NCBI RefSeq assembly: GCF_003006155.1
Contig: NZ_CP023559.1
Coordinates: 1,550,001 to 1,614,000, forward strand
Length of the DNA: 64,000 bases
Direction: 5' to 3'
Origin: Salinicola tamaricis
GTDB taxonomy: Bacteria; Pseudomonadota; Gammaproteobacteria; Pseudomonadales; Halomonadaceae
Shown here: piece by piece, positions 25,539-33,477 of the stretch
Position numbering within the stretch: position 1 is the stretch's first letter
How the letters are laid out: each line of letters starts with the position of its first letter
Translations under genes and position numbers: made by a program
Notes under the pieces: model-generated
The model's database searches: none
What the model was told of the DNA's origin: nothing
Seen by the model: the letters and a program-made list of their open reading frames with translations, nothing else

Positions 25539-26411
25539 ATGACCCATGTCATCTCCATCCAGAGCCACGTCGCCTACGGCTATGTCGGCAACCGCGCCGC
25601 GGTCTTCCCGCTGCAGCGTCTGGGGCTGGAAGTCACCGCCATCAATACGGTCCAGTTCTCCAACCACACCGGGTACGGCGCCTTCACCGGCGAAGTGTTC
25701 TCGCCCGCCCATCTGCGGAATGTGCTCGACGGCGTCGAGTCGCTGGTCGGCCTGGGTGGCGTGGATGCGGTGCTCTCCGGCTACATGGGCGACGAGGGCA
25801 TCGGCCGTGCGGTGCTCGATAGCGTCGACCGGGTCAAGCAGGCCAACCCCGAGGCGCTCTACTGCTGCGACCCGGTGATGGGCGATGTCGGCCGTGGTTT
25901 CTTCGTGCGCGAAGGGATCCCCGAGTGGATGCGCGACCACGCCATCCGCCGCGCCGATATCGTCACCCCCAACCAGTTCGAACTCGGCTTCCTCGCCGGG
26001 CGCGAGATCCACACCCTGGAAGACGCCCTCGCCGCCACCGCGGCGCTGCGTGCCCAGGGCCCGCGGGTGGTGCTGGTCACCTCGCTCGAGGTGGCGGACG
26101 ACGACGCTGGCCATATCGGCATGCTGGTGGATGCCGCCAGCGGCAGCTGGCGCATTACCACGCCCAAGGTCGACTTCGCCATTCCGCCCAACGGCGCCGG
26201 CGACTTCACCGCTGCCATGTTCCTGGCCCAGAGCCTGCGGGCCGGGCTCGGCGACGAAGGCCCGGCGCGGGCGCTGGAGCAGACTGCCGCCGCGGTGCAG
26301 ATGCTGTTCGAACACACTCGCCGGGCCGGCACCCGCGAACTGGCGATGATCAGCGCCCAGCACGATATCGTCTCGCCGACGGTGACCCTGCACGCCGAGC
26401 GCCTGCGCTGA
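25539..26411 (+). CDS. pdxY: Pyridoxal kinase
   Basis: The 290-residue protein begins MTHVISIQSHVAYGYVGNRAA, the PdxY/PdxK N-terminus, and contains CDPVMGD, TPNQFELGFL and the ribokinase-family anion hole PNGAGDFTAA with the catalytic Asp. It phosphorylates pyridoxal with ATP in the B6 salvage pathway. The start at 25539 is preceded by a repeat-bearing gap. The DUF72 gene follows 3 bp downstream, so both are probably co-transcribed. Confidence 0.94.
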   Translation: MTHVISIQSHVAYGYVGNRAAVFPLQRLGLEVTAINTVQFSNHTGYGAFTGEVFSPAHLRNVLDGVESLVGLGGVDAVLSGYMGDEGIGRAVLDSVDRVKQANPEALYCCDPVMGDVGRGFFVREGIPEWMRDHAIRRADIVTPNQFELGFLAGREIHTLEDALAATAALRAQGPRVVLVTSLEVADDDAGHIGMLVDAASGSWRITTPKVDFAIPPNGAGDFTAAMFLAQSLRAGLGDEGPARALEQTAAAVQMLFEHTRRAGTRELAMISAQHDIVSPTVTLHAERLR

Positions 26412-26414
26412 CCG

Positions 26415-27286
26415 ATGACCCTCGCGGAGACACCCCAGCCGCCGCTCTATCTGGGCATGGCGATGTGGGCCAATAACGATTGGCGCGGCAGCCTGCTGCC
26501 GGCCCACGGTGACGCTGGCTTGGCCGACTACGCCCGGGTGTTCAACGCGGTGGAGGGCAACACCACCTTCTACAGCGGCCTGCCCAAGGCGGAGACCATC
26601 GCCGCCTGGGCCGCCCAGGCGCCATCGACCTTTCGCTTCTGCTTCAAGCTGCCGGGCCAGCTCACCCACGCCAAACGCCTGCGTGAGATCGACGACGAGT
26701 TCGCGCGCTTCGTCGAGGGCCTCGGCCCGCTGGCTCGGCGCTCGGCCCGCTAATGGTGCAACTGCCGCGGGATTTCGGCCACGCCGAACTGCCGGCGCTG
26801 GCGCAGCTACTCTCGCGCTGGCCGCCGGGCCTGCCCTGCGCGGTAGAAGTGCGGGAGCTCGAATTTTTCCACAAGGGGTTGGCAGAGCAGTCACTCAACC
26901 GCTTGTTGATAAGTCAAGACGTGGATCGCGTGATGCTCGATGTTCGCGCGCTATTTGCCACCCCCGCGGGGCTTGACAAAAAGCTCGCAGCCGCTCAAGG
27001 CGAAAAGCCGAAAGTCCCATTACACGTGCTCTCCACGGCGGTCAACCCTGTCGTGCGCTTCATCGGACACTTCGATGAAGCGATCAATGCAGCGCGCTTT
27101 GCGCCGTGGATAGAACGGCTTAGCCTGTGGATAAAACAGGGGAAAACCCCTTTTCTCTTTGTGCATACGCCGGATAATCGCCAGGCGCCGGAGCTGGCGC
27201 GCCAGTGCTACAGCCGGCTCGCCGAGCGGGTTGCGCTACCCCCGCTGGCCGAGTTCGCCGGTGACCGGCAGGAATCCCTGTTCTGA
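26415..27286 (+). CDS. DUF72 (YecE-like) protein, frameshifted and mosaic in base composition
   Basis: Two frames make one protein of about 290 residues. The first (26415 to about 26735) has LYLGMAMWANNDWRG and AVEGNTTFYSGLPK. After one restored base near 26735 the second reads LGPLMVQLPRDFG, CAVEVREL and FLFVHTPDNRQAPELAR, ending at 27286. The family is a TIM-barrel protein of unknown biochemical function, often called YecE. From about 26850 to 27180 the DNA is visibly poorer in G+C and uses different codons than the flanks, suggesting recombination with a divergent allele. It overlaps nothing and probably shares the pdxY transcript. Confidence 0.8.
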
Positions 27287-27336
27287 GTGGAAAGCCCCGC
27301 TAGAAACAGCGGCAGCACACCCTGCCATGGTTGATC

Positions 27337-27352
27337 TTCACGTTAAGGTCAA
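27337..27352. promoter_or_regulatory. Weak LiuR-like box upstream of liuR
   Basis: TTCACGTTAAGGTCAA matches the TTGACGTTAACGTCAA palindrome at 44461-44476 at 14 of 16 positions and lies 35 bp before the liuR start. It would allow autoregulation. The two mismatches leave it less certain than the other copies. Confidence 0.45.
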
Positions 27353-27387
27353 ATCCCGGTAGGGTGAAGAAAAGTTAACAACAGGCA

Positions 27388-27795
27388 ATGCCCGTGTCCG
27401 GCCCAACCTACGCCATTGGCGAACTCGCGCAGCAGTTCGACGTCACCACCCGCACCATCCGCTTCTACGAGCAGGAAGGCCTGCTCTCCCCCGAGCGCCG
27501 CGGCAAGACCCGCGTCTATCGCGACAAGGACCGTGTGCGCCTCAAACTCGCCCTGCGTGGTAAGCGCCTTGGTTTCTCGTTGATCGAGATACGCGAAGTG
27601 CTCGATCTCTACGACGACCGTAACCACGGCAGCGTGCGCCAGCTCGAACGCATGCTCGAAATCCTCGCTGACAAGCGCGCCAACCTCGAACGCCAGCTAG
27701 AAGACATCCGCGCCATGCAGCGCGAACTCGATCAGGTCGAAGCACGGTGCCGCGCTGCTCTCTCGGAAATCGATGGTGACGCTGAGATTTCGTGA
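27388..27795 (+). CDS. liuR: MerR-family regulator LiuR (branched-chain acyl-CoA catabolism)
   Basis: The 135-residue protein has an N-terminal MerR helix-turn-helix (AIGELAQQFDVTTRTIRFYE) and wing (GLLSPERRGKTRVYRDKD). A long dimerisation coiled coil follows (RMLEILADKRANLERQLEDI). It lacks the metal-binding cysteines of metal-sensing MerR proteins, consistent with the LiuR/ivd-type subgroup. LiuR proteins control leucine/isovalerate genes, and palindromes expected for such a regulator precede liuA and other acyl-CoA genes here. It is convergent with liuE, but a 9.7-kb island separates them. A fragment of a second copy lies at 32811-32973. Confidence 0.85.
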   Translation: MPVSGPTYAIGELAQQFDVTTRTIRFYEQEGLLSPERRGKTRVYRDKDRVRLKLALRGKRLGFSLIEIREVLDLYDDRNHGSVRQLERMLEILADKRANLERQLEDIRAMQRELDQVEARCRAALSEIDGDAEIS

Positions 27796-28199
27796 GAGAT
27801 TTTTTCCACGCCTCTCTCTGGTCTCGTTTCAATCCACCCTCCATTTATCCATTGGCTCGAAGGGTAATGGCAAGCATTCGATGCGTCGTTTAGCTAAATG
27901 GAGTGAAGTCGATTTGAAAAGGGCTTTGGCCAGAATGCAGGCGGCTCATTAAAATTAGACAGTTGTATCATCGATGCCGCATGAAAATGTGTCGGCTTGA
28001 GAGATTCCACATATGTCTTATAGGACATTGGCTATCGTTCGCGTAGGAAATAATCTCTCGTGTGTAAATAATTTGATGGAAAGTATCTTTGTGTAACCAT
28101 TGCGGTGCACTGCTTGAGTGAAGGTTGGTGTCGTGTTAGTTTTCGGCTTCATTACATTACCCCCTTTTTTATGAAGCAATACTCTCAAGGAGAGCGCTC
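27796..28199. other. AT-rich non-coding start of the island
   Basis: These 404 bp follow the liuR stop directly. Base composition drops sharply compared with liuR, marking the left edge of the accessory island. No convincing gene, tRNA or repeat is visible; the last bases carry the ribosome-binding site (AAGGAGAG) of the next gene. Confidence 0.5.
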
Positions 28200-28508
28200 A
28201 TGGGACTTGCCATCGCCGGCGTCATCGTGAATATATTATTAGCGGCAGCGGTTAGCGTAAATGTTATGCAAGACCTCTCGGGAACTGCTTCGACAGTATT
28301 CCTCACCCTCACGGCGGCTTCTCTGGCAGCGACAATTATCGGTTTTTTTATAGCTATCAATAATCGCAATACTCGGCTTGGGCCCATCATGATGATTGTT
28401 GGCTCGATCATCTTCGTGCCCGGCGGGCTTGTTGCGATATTTGGCGCCAAGCGTCTCATGAGCCAGTCGAAGCAAGACCAGCGAGCCCAGGAAAAGTTCG
28501 AAAACTAA
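28200..28508 (+). CDS. Small membrane protein of unknown function
   Basis: The 102-residue protein has AAGGAGAG about 6 nt before its ATG. It has three hydrophobic segments (about residues 3-24, 30-50 and 60-80) and a charged, glutamine-rich C-terminus (SQSKQDQRAQEKFEN). No family is recognised. It is the first gene of a low-GC membrane-protein set (28200-29827) and is 48 bp ahead of the GYF_2 gene. Confidence 0.7.
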   Translation: MGLAIAGVIVNILLAAAVSVNVMQDLSGTASTVFLTLTAASLAATIIGFFIAINNRNTRLGPIMMIVGSIIFVPGGLVAIFGAKRLMSQSKQDQRAQEKFEN

Positions 28509-28556
28509 TCGCTATCCTGTATCCATCACTTTTGCTAACCATAGAAAGGGTGGTTC

Positions 28557-29480
28557 GTGTCAGAATCAGAGTCCTTCGAAGATAACTGGTATTATCAGGG
28601 TAATGGGCGTGTCCTCGGACCATTCAAAAGAGAGGCCATGATCGTTGCTATTATGGACCGTGATATAGGCCCTGATACTCAAGTCTGGAATACGAGCTGG
28701 GCTGAAGAGGCTCCCACTAAACCGCTGCGGGATACAGAACTTAGTGATTATCTAACGTCCGACGCCAGAGAAAAATATGCACCCAAACCCGTGACGGATC
28801 GCTTGGCTTGGTTGCTGGCACTGTTTCCTGTTGCCTTCCTGTTTATCGATAGTGCTCTGATTTATAGCTATAGTCCGATCGCTTTTTCAAACGGTTATCT
28901 TTTTGCCGTGCCCATATTGTATTCGCTCATAGCACTGGTAGATGCCTTGAGCATTCGCGACAGCGGCCGAGGTAAGACACCCCTTTATTGGTTTTGGATC
29001 ATACCCGTCTATCTCGCCGTCAGAGCGAAGACCCTCAAGAGGGGTATGCGTTTCTTCTGGATATGGTTGGTTTCATCGGTGCTCTATGGAGTCGTCGTCT
29101 TTGGTATCGTCGATGGTGGCTATCTCATGCCTTCGCTTCGCCCGCTACCCTCGTGTTCGAGCCCTATGGTCATCGATACGAACAAGCGGCTTTTCGATGA
29201 CGCGATGCGAAAGAATAGAAACTCATATGGCAGTATGATTCGATCTCTTCAAAATGCACTGAGCTCCGAATATGGCAGCGCCGACTACTATAGTGCTTAC
29301 TCTCACGTGAGTCATAGTGTGAAAGCTGCGGATATCGTAAATATCCAGCAGATCACGGAGACGCAAGATACCAGATCGTGCCAAGGTGTCGTGATTCCCT
29401 CTCGAGGACCACGCATGATGATCGACTACAGTATCACCCGAAGAGCCGGTGGCGTCGATATCGAGATGCATTCACGGTAG
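28557..29480 (+). CDS. GYF_2 (DUF4339) domain membrane protein
   Basis: The 307-residue product starts at a GTG preceded by AAAGGGTGG. Residues 10-60 form a GYF_2-type domain (WYYQGNGRVLGPFKREAMIV, then VWNTSWAEEAP), a fold thought to bind proline-rich or peptide ligands. Three or four helices follow between residues about 80 and 200. The last 100 residues are extracytoplasmic or soluble, with a SYGSMIRSLQNALSSEYGS stretch and two cysteines. GYF_2 domains often occur with TM2 or RDD membrane domains, and a TM2 gene is next. Function unknown; possibly envelope-associated. Confidence 0.75.
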   Translation: MSESESFEDNWYYQGNGRVLGPFKREAMIVAIMDRDIGPDTQVWNTSWAEEAPTKPLRDTELSDYLTSDAREKYAPKPVTDRLAWLLALFPVAFLFIDSALIYSYSPIAFSNGYLFAVPILYSLIALVDALSIRDSGRGKTPLYWFWIIPVYLAVRAKTLKRGMRFFWIWLVSSVLYGVVVFGIVDGGYLMPSLRPLPSCSSPMVIDTNKRLFDDAMRKNRNSYGSMIRSLQNALSSEYGSADYYSAYSHVSHSVKAADIVNIQQITETQDTRSCQGVVIPSRGPRMMIDYSITRRAGGVDIEMHSR

Positions 29481-29512
29481 TGCTTTTTTACACGGCCAAG
29501 AGTAGATTGAAT

Positions 29513-29827
29513 ATGGAAAATGTCGATAATTGCGAAAGAAATAAGAATCGGCTCGTTGCATTGATCCTCTCCATGTGGTTTGGAGTTTTTGGTATCGACC
29601 GTTTCTACTTGGGGAAGTGGAAAACAGGCATCTTGAAAGCACTGACACTAGGTGGGCTTTTTATTTGGTGGTTCATTGACTGTGCGGTGCTGCTATTCGA
29701 TGCTTTTCTTTTCTCACTTGGTAAAGAGAGGGGCATGGTGAAGGACGCCAAAGGTAAAGAGCTGAAATACGGACTTTCCATGTATCGACTCAAGAACGGG
29801 CGGTTCGAACGGGATTGGTTTAGGTAG
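29513..29827 (+). CDS. TM2 domain membrane protein
   Basis: From the ATG at 29513 the protein is 104 residues. It contains the TM2 pattern: RLVALILSMWFGVFGIDRFY (first helix and the G-DRFY turn) followed by GILKALTLGGLFIWWFIDCA (second helix with W..D). A basic tail follows. TM2 proteins are small bihelical membrane proteins of unknown role, frequent beside GYF_2 proteins. It lies 32 bp after the GYF_2 gene, so the two may act together. Confidence 0.8.
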   Translation: MENVDNCERNKNRLVALILSMWFGVFGIDRFYLGKWKTGILKALTLGGLFIWWFIDCAVLLFDAFLFSLGKERGMVKDAKGKELKYGLSMYRLKNGRFERDWFR

Positions 29828-29875
29828 GTTATTAATGATCTGCAGACGTTAGCTGCGGCGAACCCGAATGGCCCT

Positions 29876-30334
29876 TTGGTGATGGGCATCTTGGGCAAAA
29901 GGGCCGTCACCAATAGCGACTTCGATAGTCATGGGGGCGTTTTGGTAACACCAGCGAATGACAGCCAGTACGCGATTTCGTCACGAACTTCAGTCCCAAC
30001 CATTCTTGCGGCCATGTTGCTGTGGGGTAGTTGGTGTTTTCTTGCCAACGCGGACGCACCTTGGCTTGTTCGCTCCGGTTTATCATTGGCTCAGGCGCTT
30101 GCTAGTGGCGTGATCACCTGGGGCTTATCACGTGTCGTGGCGCTAGCGATAGCACGTTGGGGGCGGCAATCTGCCGCTCGCTGGGTGATTCCTCTCTGCG
30201 TGGTCGCTGTGACTGGTAGTGCGCTATGGCTGCTGCACCTGGCACTGGGGACCCCTGAGCTGGCACGCACCATTATCCCTCCGATAATTGTTGCCTGGAG
30301 TTACTGCCAGTGGCTCACTTGGCGTTCATGCTGA
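29876..30334 (+). CDS. Small membrane protein ahead of the lipid-synthesis operon
   Basis: The open frame is 152 residues, but the first 20 or so are not convincing. A TTG at 29942 with a G-rich stretch just before it is an alternative start. Four hydrophobic segments follow (TILAAMLLWGSWCFLANAD and later). No family is recognised. It is 100 bp upstream of the CDP-alcohol phosphatidyltransferase gene and may be an accessory membrane component of that operon. Confidence 0.55.
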   Translation: MVMGILGKRAVTNSDFDSHGGVLVTPANDSQYAISSRTSVPTILAAMLLWGSWCFLANADAPWLVRSGLSLAQALASGVITWGLSRVVALAIARWGRQSAARWVIPLCVVAVTGSALWLLHLALGTPELARTIIPPIIVAWSYCQWLTWRSC

Positions 30335-30445
30335 CACCGCAGCAACGTGAATTCTGTCAGCGAGGATGAGTGCGGGTATCGTATCAACGGTTTTTGGGGC
30401 ACGAGCGTGCTCATTCGCAAACCGCTTTCGTTGAGGAATATTGTT

Positions 30446-31135
30446 GTGACATCACCCTCCGCCAACCGACGGCCAGTCAAGAGCCGCGATCATCGCTTAG
30501 CGCAGCGATTCGCAGCTTGGTTGAACCACTGTCATATCACGCCCAACCAGATCTCGTTGGCGAGTATGGGTTTTGCCGCTTTCGCCGCGCTGATGCTGGT
30601 GACTTGGCGCCACGCGATGAGCGAAGCACAGTGGGTGTTACCGCTATTGGCAATAGTCGGTATCCAAGGGCGCCTGCTGTGTAACCTGTTCGACGGTATG
30701 GTCGCGCTGGAAGGAGGGCGCTCGACGCCCGGCGGGGAGCTTTACAACGACATGCCGGATCGGGCAGCGGATGCGCTGTTGCTGGTGGCTGCAGGCTACG
30801 CTGCGGGCGAATTTTGGAGTGTGGGTATCTGGATAGGCTGGCTAGCAGCACTGCTGGCGGTCGCGACTGCCTACGTGCGCGTATTGGGAGCCTCGATGGG
30901 GGCACCGATGCGCTTCTCCGGGCCAATGGCCAAGCAGCACCGGATGGCTGTACTGAGCGGGGCCTGTCTGCTCAGTGTGCTCGAGCCCTACCTCTGGGCC
31001 AAGGGCATCGTTCTGGCCATTGCCGTAGCTGTCATCGCCGTCGGCAGTGCCTTGACCATCGCGCGCCGCACCCGCGAGATCCACGCGTATTGCGAATCCG
31101 CTGCCGCTGATCGGTCAGGAGCGCACGATGTTTGA
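30446..31135 (+). CDS. CDP-alcohol phosphatidyltransferase-like protein (YnbA-like)
   Basis: The 229-residue protein uses the GTG at 30446, preceded by AGGA 8 nt away; the open frame extends back to 30347. The family motif D-x2-DG-x2-AR-x8-G-x3-D-x3-D appears in altered form as NLFDGMVALEGG...GGELYNDMPD RAAD: the first Asp is Asn and the AR is AL, while the later Asp pair is intact. Multiple helices surround it. The next gene encodes a CDP-diglyceride synthase and overlaps by 8 bp, and an acyltransferase follows. This set resembles E. coli ynbABC, an accessory phospholipid-synthesis locus. Confidence 0.75.
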   Translation: MTSPSANRRPVKSRDHRLAQRFAAWLNHCHITPNQISLASMGFAAFAALMLVTWRHAMSEAQWVLPLLAIVGIQGRLLCNLFDGMVALEGGRSTPGGELYNDMPDRAADALLLVAAGYAAGEFWSVGIWIGWLAALLAVATAYVRVLGASMGAPMRFSGPMAKQHRMAVLSGACLLSVLEPYLWAKGIVLAIAVAVIAVGSALTIARRTREIHAYCESAAADRSGAHDV

Positions 31136-32060
31136 GATTGCCCCGCACGTCGAGACGGTGGTCATCGCGGTGCTCGCTCTTCTCTGTATCGCCAGCCTGT
31201 CGCGAGCATGGCTAGGTCAGCGCTATCCGGCACGCGACCTGCTGGAGCTCAAGCAGCGTATCCGCTCATGGTGGTGGATGATCGGCCTGCTATTCGTGGT
31301 CCTGCTGCTGAATCGAGACGCCGGTATCGTGTTCTTCGCTTGTCTCAGTTATCTGGCGCTCAAGGAGTTCTTCTCGATCGTACCAACGCGTCTGGTGGAT
31401 CGCCGCGTACTGTTCTGGGCCTATTTGGCGATCCCTCTTCAGTACCTGTGGATCTGGCACGAATGGTACGGAATGTTCAGTGTCTTCGTACCGGTCTACG
31501 TCTTCCTGTTTCTGCCGGTGCGCATGCTGCTGCTTGGCGACAGTCAGGGCTTCATTCGCGCGGCAGGGGTAATCCATTGGATGGTGATGCTGGCGATCTA
31601 CTGCGTCAGCCATCTGGCGGCACTACTGACCCTGCCGGTGCTCAATCCGCAGCGCGGATACCTGGGGCCGGTGCTGTTCGTGCTATTCATCACCCAGTTC
31701 AACGATGTCTGCCAATACGTCTGGGGCAAGCGCATCGGGAAACGTGCGATTCTGCCGCGAGTCAGCCCCAACAAGACATGGGGCGGATTCCTCGGCGGCG
31801 GACTGACGGTGACGCTCTGCGCCGGCTTGGTCGGCCCCTATCTGACTGGCATGTCCTGGCCGCTCTCGCTGGCGGCGGGCGCGGTGATCGCCGTATGCGG
31901 ATTCTTCGGTGATGTCGTTATCTCCTCCGTCAAGCGCGACCTTGGCATCAAGGATACCGGGCAGTTGATCCCAGGGCATGGCGGGATTCTCGACCGACTC
32001 GATAGCATCATCTACACAGCGCCGATCTTCTTTCATTTTTACCGCTTTTTCGCTTACTAA
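31128..32060 (+). CDS. Phosphatidate cytidylyltransferase (CdsA/YnbB-like)
   Basis: The 310-residue protein has eight or so helices and the CDS signature: VSPNKTWGGFLGG, then SSVKRDLGIKDTGQLIPGHG and GILDRLDS, with the two catalytic aspartates. It makes CDP-diacylglycerol from phosphatidate and CTP in the inner membrane. It overlaps the phosphatidyltransferase gene by 8 bp and precedes a PlsC-like acyltransferase by 9 bp. The cluster could build a non-housekeeping phospholipid. Confidence 0.87.
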   Translation: MFEIAPHVETVVIAVLALLCIASLSRAWLGQRYPARDLLELKQRIRSWWWMIGLLFVVLLLNRDAGIVFFACLSYLALKEFFSIVPTRLVDRRVLFWAYLAIPLQYLWIWHEWYGMFSVFVPVYVFLFLPVRMLLLGDSQGFIRAAGVIHWMVMLAIYCVSHLAALLTLPVLNPQRGYLGPVLFVLFITQFNDVCQYVWGKRIGKRAILPRVSPNKTWGGFLGGGLTVTLCAGLVGPYLTGMSWPLSLAAGAVIAVCGFFGDVVISSVKRDLGIKDTGQLIPGHGGILDRLDSIIYTAPIFFHFYRFFAY

Positions 32061-32069
32061 GGTGTTGTC

Positions 32070-32727
32070 ATGCAGCGTTGGTTGAAAGTGCTCTTCTTCC
32101 TTCTGCTGGTCCGTCCGCTCATTGTGTTCGTCATTGGGCTAAACGTGTTCCAGCGCGAACGCGTGCCGCGACAGGGGCCGCATGTTCTGGTCGCCAACCA
32201 CAACAGCCATCTCGATACCCTGGTGCTGATGAGTCTGTTCTCTTGGCGTGACTTGCATCGTGTACGACCCGTGGCGGCGGCAGACTTTCCTCGCTAACCG
32301 CTGGCGGGCCTGGTTCTCGACCCACGTGCTCGACATCATTCCGATCCGGCGTGACGGCAGTGGCGACCGGCGAGATCTGATGGCTGACTGCCGCGCAGCG
32401 CTGGCGGCGGGGGATATCGTGATCCTGTTCCCGGAGGGGAGTCGAGGCGAACCGGAGGCGATGCAGCCGCTGAAAAAAGGGATCTTCCATCTGCTCAAGG
32501 AGAGCCCTGAGATACCGCTGACGCCAGTCATGCTACGTGGCCTGGGGCGAGCCCTACCCAAAGGTGAGGCGCTGCTGGTGCCACGCAATTGCGATGTCGC
32601 TATCGGTGAGGCGATGCATGTCGGAGACGACAGTGCCGCTTGCATGACTTCGCTAAAGGCGGCGTTCGATACACTCGCAGAGCAGTGCCGGTGGGTAGCG
32701 TCTGGCTCGATGAGTGGCAGTAGCTAA
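32070..32727 (+). CDS. PlsC-like 1-acylglycerol-3-phosphate acyltransferase, frameshifted
   Basis: The first frame (32070-32297) has a membrane anchor and the HX4D motif in [11 protein letters not shown]. Near 32288 the frame shifts (two bases missing or one extra). The second frame continues [20 protein letters not shown] and the [10 protein letters not shown] phosphate-binding motif, to a stop at 32727. The total is about 218 residues, normal for the family. It would acylate lysophosphatidate, completing the CDP-diacylglycerol route with its upstream neighbours. The frameshift may be real because the gene ends next to scar sequence. Confidence 0.75.
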
Positions 32728-32734
32728 GCTCAGC

Positions 32735-32786
32735 AGCCCGTATAGCCAATGTATTGAGCAGATGGATCACATGTTCCGTGCTGCAA
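32735..32786 (-). pseudogene. liuE fragment (internal scar)
   Basis: Read on the minus strand this encodes [19 protein letters not shown], matching the liuE segment ATEDVIYLLNGLGIDSG at 37615-37665. The DNA around TTGAGCAG, GATCAC and TTCCGTG is shared. It is in the same orientation as liuE, about 5 kb away, and lies immediately before the liuR fragment at 32811. Confidence 0.6.
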
Positions 32787-32810
32787 GACTCGCGGCTATC
32801 GCGAGAAGGA

Positions 32811-32973
32811 CGCGTCGGCCAACTCAAGCGCATGCTCGAAATCTTCGCCGACAAGCGCTCCAACTTCGAACGCCAGCTGGAAGACATCCTTGCCATGCAG
32901 CGCGAACGCGACCAAGTCGAAGGCGCGGTGCCAGAGTGCGTTGGGCGAATTGAAGGAAGCCGAGCGCTCTTGA
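32811..32973 (+). pseudogene. liuR 3' fragment (scar)
   Basis: The translation QLKRMLEIFADKRSNFERQL, then EDILAMQRERDQVE closely matches the liuR coiled coil at 27640-27760 (QLERMLEILADKRANLERQL). A one-base insertion after GTCGAAG shifts the frame; corrected, the end reads ALGELKEAERS with a stop at 32973. The first two-thirds of liuR, including the DNA-binding domain, is missing. It has the same orientation as the intact liuR 5 kb upstream. Confidence 0.8.
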
Positions 32974-33458
32974 ATCTGGCCTCTCTCGCTACGCCCAGCG
33001 AGCAGTGATCTTCCTACCTCCTAAATAATCTTCGGTTTCCAACGCACCAGTGTCCCTCCCTCTGACGCCACGACTGATTAATGCTTTCGTGGCGTTGTTT
33101 CTAATGTAATGCTTGGTTACTGTGCGTATAACAGCACAAGAGATGACTCACAGCGTCACAAGCTCATAAGGGACAGCCGCGCTGGGATGATGATAACCAT
33201 CGTCATCCTCCATGGCTGGCGGTAGCGTGGCGGCCTTCACCAAAAGCCTACCGAACGCCCCCTCATCACATGCTTGTATCTATGCACAGTCATATCGGAC
33301 CAAGCAAAACGTATGAGCACGCGAATTTTGCAAAGCATGCCTAGCTATTCCGAGAGCCCTTTAAACTCAATGGCTTAAGTGCGGAAAAGCTGTCTAGATA
33401 AGACTATTAAACGCGCGATCTTGTTCAAGTGGCAAAGAGAGCGGGCTATTTAATGCCT
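32974..33458. other. Non-coding stretch before the integron cassette
   Basis: No convincing gene is visible in this 485-bp stretch. It is AT-richer than the chromosome and contains several stops in all frames. It ends in the core site GTTAGAC at 33459. No integron integrase gene, tRNA or clear attI repeats are seen, so whether the end is an attI or a secondary site is open. Confidence 0.5.
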
Positions 33459-33465
33459 GTTAGAC
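33459..33465 (+). other. Integron recombination core site (cassette junction)
   Basis: GTTAGAC fits the GTTRRRY core cut by integron integrases between G and TT. It lies 13 bp before the start of the gene at 33478, the usual short leader of a cassette gene. The matching attC lies downstream at 34536-34614. No complementary upstream half-site is found, so this is either an attI-like or a secondary target site. Confidence 0.6.
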
Positions 33466-33477
33466 AATGGGGGCCGG

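Noticed and set aside
25509..26894. A 461-residue open frame on the minus strand over pdxY and DUF72.
   Set aside because: Antisense to pdxY, with no domain and a composition typical of reversed codons.
27828..27845. GTTTCAATCCACCCTCC resembles the 3' end of a type I CRISPR repeat.
   Set aside because: It occurs once; no second copy at spacer distance and no cas gene in the window.
30387..30412. GC-rich inverted repeat next to a T run, considered as a terminator before the phosphatidyltransferase gene.
   Set aside because: The T run lies on the wrong side of the hairpin on both strands.
33300..33458. Search for an upstream attC partner or attI repeats before GTTAGAC at 33459.
   Set aside because: GCCTAGC at about 33339 is the nearest candidate half-site, but the intervening sequence is not palindromic.
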